DNA from: an uncultured Muribaculaceae bacterium
GTDB lineage: Bacteria > Bacteroidota > Bacteroidia > Bacteroidales > Muribaculaceae
Length of the DNA: 64,000 nucleotides
NCBI GenBank assembly: GCA_910586995.1
Contig: CAJUKZ010000005.1
Span: 62,001 to 126,000 of the forward strand
Direction: 5' to 3'
This document shows, piece after piece, positions 58,958 through 64,000 of the stretch (position 1 is the stretch's first letter; each line of letters begins with the position of its first letter). Below the pieces are notes generated by a model, which did not search any database, was not told where the DNA came from, and worked only from the letters and a program-made list of their open reading frames with translations. A program made the translations under genes and the position numbers.

Positions 58958-59883
58958 CACTGCCCCAACGGAAAGAATGGATAGCGCTGGTGCTTGCCTC
59001 GGCCATATGGCTGACGGTGACAGCCCTGTTCGTAGGCACACGCCCTGAGCATTTCCTGCTTTGCGCACTGATAGCAGCTTTGTTTTTCGCTTCCGGCACT
59101 ACACGTCGCATGATCGTGGCACTGCTGCCATTCGTAGTCTTCGGCATAAGCTACGACTGGATGAACATGTTGCCCAACTACATGGTAAATCCGGTAGATA
59201 CCGAGGGGATCTACAATGCAGAAAAAAGCCTGTTTGGAATCATGACGACAGAGGGTCTGCTGACGCCTAACGAATTCCTGGCATTGCACACATCGCGCCT
59301 CATGGACTTCCTCGGCGGCTTCTTCTACCTATGTTGGGTCCCTGTGCCGATAATCTTCGGTCTGTGGCTTTACTTCAACGGACAGAAACGTGTCTATCTC
59401 CACTTCGCGCTTGTCTTCCTGCTGGTCAATCTCATTGGATTCGCAGGATATTACATTCACCCGGCAGCGCCGCCGTGGTATGAGGCCGAACATGGCTTCG
59501 ACGTCATCATCGGATGCAAAGGCAGTGTGGCCGGGCTTGCCGGATTCGGCGACATAACCGGTTGGAACGTTTTCGACGGACTGTATGCCCGCAACGCCAA
59601 TGTCTTCGCAGCCGTGCCTTCGCTCCACAGCGCATACACCTTAGTAGCATTCATATACTCACTCAAGGCACGATGCCCGCAATGGGTACGCGCCGCACTC
59701 GGAATTATAACCGCAGGCATATGGTTCACAGCCGTATATACATCGCATCATTATATAATAGATGTCTTGCTCGGTATTGCCACTGCCGTCGCCGGATGGG
59801 CTTTATTTGAATATGTGCTGATGCGTATTCCGGCAATGCGCCGCTTCACCGACAACTATACACGCTACATCAGCAAGAGCTGA
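58954..59883 (+). CDS. PAP2 superfamily membrane phosphatase, probable PI-phosphate phosphatase
   Basis: 309 residues from the ATG at 58954 (overlapping the previous stop). Six or so membrane helices. The PAP2 catalytic motifs are SLHSAYTLVAF (motif 2, with its His) and TSHHYIIDVLLG (motif 3, with the nucleophilic His and Asp); motif 1 is less clear. It probably removes the 3-phosphate from phosphatidylinositol phosphate to give phosphatidylinositol. Proteins with this shape (PAP2-3 type) also include inositol phosphorylceramide synthases, which is an alternative. The inositol-3-phosphate synthase gene follows after 247 bp. Confidence 0.83.
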   Translation: MTLPQRKEWIALVLASAIWLTVTALFVGTRPEHFLLCALIAALFFASGTTRRMIVALLPFVVFGISYDWMNMLPNYMVNPVDTEGIYNAEKSLFGIMTTEGLLTPNEFLALHTSRLMDFLGGFFYLCWVPVPIIFGLWLYFNGQKRVYLHFALVFLLVNLIGFAGYYIHPAAPPWYEAEHGFDVIIGCKGSVAGLAGFGDITGWNVFDGLYARNANVFAAVPSLHSAYTLVAFIYSLKARCPQWVRAALGIITAGIWFTAVYTSHHYIIDVLLGIATAVAGWALFEYVLMRIPAMRRFTDNYTRYISKS

Positions 59884-60130
59884 AAAAGAGCACGCCCGCT
59901 TTGCATTTTTTAGCACTTCAAAACGTACAAGCGGCACATTTCACCGATATTAACCATATACATAGGTTTTTTAGCTTAATATTACAAATTTTTACCAAGT
60001 TTATAGTAGTAAAAATTTTAGAATTAAAAAACAATATGTACTTTTACCGCGCAAAGTCCGCTTGCGCCCTCTGTCGGTGCAGGAGCATTTGCCTTGCAAT
60101 AACGATAATCAACCAAATTTATCAAAAGAT

Positions 60131-61438
60131 ATGACCACAAACAATGTAAAGCCCGCCGAGGGCAAGCTCGGAGTGATGGTAGTAGGTCTCGGAGCAGTGA
60201 CATCTACCTTCATGACTGGCGTTCTGATGGCTCGCAAGGGCCTTGCCAAGCCAGTTGGCTCTATGACCCAGTACGACAAGATCCGTGTGGGTCGCGGTGC
60301 AGACAAGAAATACCTCAAATATGACGAAATCGTTCCCATCGCCAAGCTCGACGACATCGTGTTCGGAGCATGGGACGTATATCCCGCCAACGCATACGAA
60401 AGCGCAATCAACGCAGAGGTGCTGAAGGAAAAAGACATCAACCCCGTACGCGACGAACTTGAGGCCATCAAGCCCCTCAAGGCAGCTTTCGACCACAACT
60501 ACGCCAAGCGCCTCGACGGCGACAACGTAAAGCAGGTAAAAGACCGCTGGGACATGACCGAACAGATCCGCGAGGACATCCGCAACTTCAAGAAAGAAAA
60601 CGGACTCGACCGCGTAGTGGTTCTGTGGGCTGCATCTACCGAAGTATATGTACCCGTAGATGAGAAAGTACACGGCACACTCGCAGCACTCGAGGCTGCA
60701 ATGAAGGCCGACGACAAGGAACACATCGCCCCCTCGATGTGCTACGCTTACGCTGCTCTTTCTGAAGGCGCACCTTTCATCATGGGCGCACCCAACACCA
60801 CTGTCGACATCCCCGCTATGTGGGAGCTCAGCGAAAAGACCGGCATGCCCATCGCCGGAAAGGACTTCAAGACCGGTCAGACTCTGGTGAAGTCCGGATT
60901 CGCACCCATCATCGGCACTCGTTGCCTCGGTCTGAGCGGATGGTTCTCTACCAACATCCTCGGCAACCGCGACGGTCTGGTACTCGACGAACCCGCCAAC
61001 TTCCGCACCAAGGAAGTCTCCAAGCTGTCCACACTCGAGTCTATACTCGTTCCTGAGGAACAGCCCGACCTCTATACCGACTACTACCACAAAGTGCGCA
61101 TCAACTACTATCCTCCGCGCAACGACAACAAGGAAGGCTGGGATAACATCGACATCTTCGGCTGGATGGGCTACCCCATGCAGATCAAGATCAACTTCCT
61201 CTGCCGCGACTCTATCCTTGCTGCTCCACTCTGCCTTGACCTCGTGCTCCTCAGCGACCTCGCCGCACGCGCAGGCCGTCACGGCATACAGCGCTTCCTG
61301 AGCTTCTTCCTCAAGAGCCCGATGCACGACTACACCAAGGGTGAAGTACCTGTCAACCATCTGTTCCAGCAGTACGTAATGCTCAAGAACGCTATCCGCG
61401 AAATGGGCGGCTACGAAGCTGACGAAGAAATCGACTGA
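60131..61438 (+). CDS. ino1: myo-Inositol-1(3)-phosphate synthase
   Basis: 435 residues from the ATG at 60131. N-terminal NAD-binding Rossmann motif VMVVGLGAVTSTFMTGVL (about 13-30), and the conserved catalytic/substrate blocks FIMGAPNTTVDIPAM and IAGKDFKTGQTLVKSG, NIDIFGWMGYPMQIKI. The enzyme turns glucose 6-phosphate into inositol 3-phosphate with bound NAD. It is the first committed step to inositol lipids, matching the genes just upstream. The 247 bp before it hold no other gene; no strong promoter was seen there. A terminator follows. Confidence 0.95.
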   Translation: MTTNNVKPAEGKLGVMVVGLGAVTSTFMTGVLMARKGLAKPVGSMTQYDKIRVGRGADKKYLKYDEIVPIAKLDDIVFGAWDVYPANAYESAINAEVLKEKDINPVRDELEAIKPLKAAFDHNYAKRLDGDNVKQVKDRWDMTEQIREDIRNFKKENGLDRVVVLWAASTEVYVPVDEKVHGTLAALEAAMKADDKEHIAPSMCYAYAALSEGAPFIMGAPNTTVDIPAMWELSEKTGMPIAGKDFKTGQTLVKSGFAPIIGTRCLGLSGWFSTNILGNRDGLVLDEPANFRTKEVSKLSTLESILVPEEQPDLYTDYYHKVRINYYPPRNDNKEGWDNIDIFGWMGYPMQIKINFLCRDSILAAPLCLDLVLLSDLAARAGRHGIQRFLSFFLKSPMHDYTKGEVPVNHLFQQYVMLKNAIREMGGYEADEEID

Positions 61439-61465
61439 TCACCGGTCTACTGAATAAAATCATAC

Positions 61466-61500
61466 GACGGCCTGCATGCAACGGTTGCATGCAGGCCGTC
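61466..61500 (+). terminator. Terminator of inositol-phosphate synthase
   Basis: 16-bp stem GACGGCCTGCATGCAA/TTGCATGCAGGCCGTC with loop CGG, 27 bp past the stop. Confidence 0.85.
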
Positions 61501-61532
61501 TCACATTTCATAGCATAAACGAGGTTTTTAAC

Positions 61533-61564
61533 TTTGGCTGCAAAAAAGAAAAATCGTAAATTTG
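61533..61564 (+). promoter_or_regulatory. Promoter of the dual-phosphoesterase gene
   Basis: TTTG at 61533-61536, 20 bp, TAAATTTG at 61557-61564; ATG at 61603. Confidence 0.75.
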
Positions 61565-61602
61565 CAGATACCGGCATTTCAACTTCATATAGAACCAAGC
61601 TC

Positions 61603-63432
61603 ATGAAAAAGATTATCGCGCTTCTGCCAATGATAGCCCTCGCCTTGTGTGCGGCTGCAGGCCCAAAATATATCAAGGTGATGAGCTACAACATCCGTAA
61701 TGCCAACGGCCTTGACAACTGCTGCAACATCCAGCGCGTAGCCAATGTGATAAACTCTGTACACCCGCACGTGGCCGCAATTCAGGAGGTCGACAGCATG
61801 ACTGCCCGATCAGGACACAGATATATCTTGGGCGAACTTGCCGAGCGCACAGGAATGAAGGCATTTTTCGCTCCTGCCATCGACTACGACGGAGGCAAGT
61901 ACGGCATCGGACTGTTGAGCCGCGACACACCCATGTGTGTACGCACCATAGCCCTGCCCGGACGCGAGGAAGACAGGACCATGTTTGTGGCCGACTTTCC
62001 TGACTATACATTCATAGGCACACACCTTTCGCTGACTGAAGCCGACAGAATGGCCTCGCTCGCCATCATCACCTCAGTAACTGACACATGCAGCAAACCT
62101 GTCTTTGTCGCAGGAGACATGAACGACACGCCGGGATCTCCATTCATGGAGGCCATGAACAAGCACTATAGCGCTCTTACAAATACCGACAGGCACACTT
62201 TTCCTGCCGACAATCCGGCAGAAACCCTCGACTATATATTCACCCCGCGCGAGCAGATAGTGCCGTTCACAACTGAATGGGCAAGAGTATACGCCGACAG
62301 CATCGCCTCCGACCACCGTCCCGTGGCAGTAAGGCTTCGCTTGTCGACCGACACCGACAAAATAATGATCGGCCAGCCATATCTTCAGAATCCTACTTGT
62401 GGTGGCATAAGCGTCATGTGGCAGACAAGTGTCCCAACACAGAACTGGATCGATTTCGGTACAGATACACTCGACACCCGCAAGGCGCGCACGCTGATCC
62501 ACGGTCAGGAACTATGCAACAACACGATCCACAAAGTAAGACTCGACTCCCTCGTACCGGGCAAGAAATACTATTACCGTGTCAACTCACGCGAGATACT
62601 CAAGTATCAGGGATATCACAAGGATTTCGGGCACACGTACACGTCTCCCTGGTATCAGTTCGAGCTGCCCTCTCCAACCGATAAAGGCTTCACAGCCCTC
62701 GTGTTCAATGATCTGCACCAGCACGCAGAGACATTTGAAGAACTTGCTGCGCGGATAAGCGATGTGGACTACGACTTTGTGGTGATGAACGGCGACATAC
62801 TCGACGATGTGCATACTGCCGCACAGGCCACACGGTTTCTCAATCTCGTGATAACCCGCCTCGATGGAGCGGAACATCCCATATTCTTTCTGCGAGGCAA
62901 TCATGAAATACGCGATGCCTATTCTGTGGAGATGCACAGGCATTTCGACTATCCCGGCGGACTCACCTATGGCGCTTTCTCCTGGGGCGACACGCGCTTC
63001 GTGATGCTTGACTGCGGAGAAGACAAGCCGGACTCTCATCCTGTATATTACGGGCTAAACGATTTCAGCAGCCTGCGCCGCGACCAAGTGGAATTCATGA
63101 AAAAGGAATTTGCTTCCGACAACTTCAAGAATGCCGGAAAACGCGTACTCATACACCACATACCCATGTGGGGCAACTATGAGCCTAACTTATGCGCAGA
63201 CTTATGGACACCGGTACTTGCCGAAGCTCCATTCAACGTAAGCATCAACGCCCACACCCACAAGTTCGACTATCTTCCGGCAGGTAAAGCCGGCAATCCC
63301 TTCCCCGTGATCATCGGAGGTGGATATAAGATGAATTCTGCTACCGTAATGATAGTGCGCAAGACAGCAAAAACACTCAGCATACAGGTACTTGACACAG
63401 CAGGCAGAACACTGCTCGACTCCAAATTCTGA
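61603..63432 (+). CDS. Secreted fusion: endonuclease/exonuclease/phosphatase plus calcineurin-like phosphoesterase
   Basis: 609 residues from the ATG at 61603, which gives a signal peptide (MKKIIALLPMIALALCAAA). The first domain (about 22-240) has the EEP fold: MSYNIRN, IQEVDSM, GTHLSLTEADR, AGDMNDTP and SDHRPV. A purple-acid-phosphatase-like fibronectin domain follows (GQPYLQNPTCGGISVMWQ, PGKKYYYRVNSRE). The last domain (about 365-600) has the metal motifs FNDLHQH, NGDILDD, RGNHE, HHIPMWG and NAHTHK. Both catalytic domains look intact. EEP proteins cut phosphodiesters or inositol/sphingo-phosphates; calcineurin-type enzymes remove phosphates, so this may process periplasmic phospho-compounds. 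It lies right after the inositol synthase. Confidence 0.88.
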   Translation: MKKIIALLPMIALALCAAAGPKYIKVMSYNIRNANGLDNCCNIQRVANVINSVHPHVAAIQEVDSMTARSGHRYILGELAERTGMKAFFAPAIDYDGGKYGIGLLSRDTPMCVRTIALPGREEDRTMFVADFPDYTFIGTHLSLTEADRMASLAIITSVTDTCSKPVFVAGDMNDTPGSPFMEAMNKHYSALTNTDRHTFPADNPAETLDYIFTPREQIVPFTTEWARVYADSIASDHRPVAVRLRLSTDTDKIMIGQPYLQNPTCGGISVMWQTSVPTQNWIDFGTDTLDTRKARTLIHGQELCNNTIHKVRLDSLVPGKKYYYRVNSREILKYQGYHKDFGHTYTSPWYQFELPSPTDKGFTALVFNDLHQHAETFEELAARISDVDYDFVVMNGDILDDVHTAAQATRFLNLVITRLDGAEHPIFFLRGNHEIRDAYSVEMHRHFDYPGGLTYGAFSWGDTRFVMLDCGEDKPDSHPVYYGLNDFSSLRRDQVEFMKKEFASDNFKNAGKRVLIHHIPMWGNYEPNLCADLWTPVLAEAPFNVSINAHTHKFDYLPAGKAGNPFPVIIGGGYKMNSATVMIVRKTAKTLSIQVLDTAGRTLLDSKF

Positions 63433-63448
63433 TTTTTTAATTCCTGTC

Positions 63449-63479
63449 TTGATTTAATGAACTCTCTTTCGTAAATTTG
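63449..63479 (+). promoter_or_regulatory. Promoter of the PP2C gene
   Basis: TTG at 63449-63451, 20 bp, TAAATTTG at 63472-63479; ATG at 63536. Confidence 0.65.
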
Positions 63480-63535
63480 CGACTCACAACATCCTGCAAC
63501 AATCCCTCACACAAACCAAACAAAAAACAACCGCT

Positions 63536-64000
63536 ATGGATATCACACTACGCACACCGTTAAGCTTCTCCGAGATTGGAAAGAAAGAAAATCAGGAAGA
63601 CCGTCTGTACCCCTCGTCGGGTGCTTCACCCTCGACGCGTACATTCATCCTGTGCGACGGCATGGGAGGCCATGCCCGCGGCGAAGTTGCCGCCGAGGTA
63701 GTCTCAGCCACACTCGGAAGCAGTCTTGACGGAGATTCTTCGCCTGAGGTTTCTGCCTCAGGATTCGAGGCGGCGCTCAGCGGATGCTACAAGGCCCTCG
63801 ACGAGAAACTACCGGGCGACGACAACCGGCGTCCGGGCACTACTCTTACGTGCCTGAGAATAGGTAGCAACGGTGTGCTAGCCGCCCATATAGGGGACAG
63901 CAGGATATATCAGGTGCGCCCCGGAGCGGGCATCATGTTCCGCACAGAAGATCACTCTCTCGTCAACGAACTCGTGCGGGCAGGACAGATCACTGAAGCC
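63536..64000 (+). CDS. PP2C family serine/threonine phosphatase, N-terminal part (runs off the window)
   Basis: I translated the plus strand from the ATG at 63536: 155 codons, open to the window end. KKENQEDRLYPSS gives the first metal-binding region, ILCDGMGGHARGEVAAEV is the DGMGGH signature, and AAHIGDSRIYQV contains the GDSR motif. PP2C enzymes remove phosphate from Ser/Thr and oppose Hanks-type kinases, whose genes often lie beside them. The kinase is not in the window. No signal peptide: cytoplasmic. Confidence 0.9.
   Translation, partial: MDITLRTPLSFSEIGKKENQEDRLYPSSGASPSTRTFILCDGMGGHARGEVAAEVVSATLGSSLDGDSSPEVSASGFEAALSGCYKALDEKLPGDDNRRPGTTLTCLRIGSNGVLAAHIGDSRIYQVRPGAGIMFRTEDHSLVNELVRAGQITEA

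Noticed and set aside
60122..61360. Long minus-strand open frame (about 412 codons) opposite the inositol-phosphate synthase gene
   Set aside because: Its translation is rich in Val, Cys and His runs typical of an antisense shadow of a G/C-biased gene, and the plus strand has an unambiguous enzyme.

Overview
The window reads as the chromosome of a gut-type Bacteroidales, most like a member of the Muribaculaceae (inference from gene content, not a database match). Supporting signs are the many Bacteroidota promoters (TTTG, about 20 bp, TAnnTTTG), the rarity of Shine-Dalgarno sites, a complete type IX secretion core operon, an Mfa1-type fimbrial locus, an inositol-lipid gene cluster and lipoprotein-rich envelope genes. 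Most of it is ordinary chromosome. The accessory-looking parts are about 32.8-34.4 kb, the fimbrial locus and the gene-free stretch at 47.3-48.2 kb.

Layout. 1-8.0 kb (minus strand): a partial M16 peptidase, a lipoprotein cyclophilin, a small unknown protein, a cytidylate-kinase-like protein, RecQ, a polyprenyl-phosphate sugar transferase and a DUF349 protein. 8.2-17.8 kb (minus): a GH2 glycosidase downstream of the T9SS operon porT-porP-gldK-gldL-gldM-gldN. 17.9-20.4 kb (plus): a secreted chitobiase-C-terminal-repeat protein with a T9SS-like tail, then a tiny His/Lys/Asp-rich lipoprotein. 20.5-23.8 kb (plus): a translationally coupled set, glycosyltransferase-pyrC-queF, followed by queC. 23.8-30.2 kb (minus): upp, a CBS/CorC membrane protein, lptC, an outer-membrane protein, coaX, a small membrane protein, a DivIC/FtsB-like protein and recO. 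30.3-31.1 kb: tRNA-Glu, rpsT, tRNA-Glu and, on the other strand, initiator tRNA-Met.

31.2-34.5 kb: a DMT transporter, a GNAT acetyltransferase, tRNA-Ser(GCT) with a duplicated 3' end, a DUF3791-DUF3990-DUF3791 cassette whose promoter carries a perfect 18-bp palindrome, and tRNA-Ser(CGA). The cassette is my best candidate for an under-described system: an ADP-ribosyltransferase-fold protein sandwiched between two small, probably cognate, proteins. 34.7-37.3 kb (plus): prmC, recX and an OmpA-family porin. 37.5-47.3 kb (minus): a six-gene fimbrial operon (DUF3575, DUF3868, Mfa1-like, Mfa2/FimB-like, a fimbrillin lipoprotein and a large DUF4906-like protein), with a strong promoter and an internal terminator just after the major subunit. 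47.3-48.2 kb holds no gene but does hold a nested inverted-repeat element. Then come a PurF homologue without the catalytic N-terminal cysteine (minus), pheT, yebC, a small secreted protein and an orphan SusD-like protein (plus).

55.7-64 kb (plus): an MBL-fold hydrolase; an inositol-lipid operon (ATP-grasp, GtrA, CDP-alcohol phosphatidyltransferase, PAP2 phosphatase) followed by inositol-3-phosphate synthase; a secreted fusion of an endonuclease/exonuclease/phosphatase domain with a calcineurin-like phosphoesterase; and the start of a PP2C-type phosphatase. The synthase makes inositol phosphate, the CDP-alcohol transferase attaches it to lipid and the PAP2 protein probably removes the phosphate. 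No rRNA, CRISPR array, intact insertion sequence or integrase was found.
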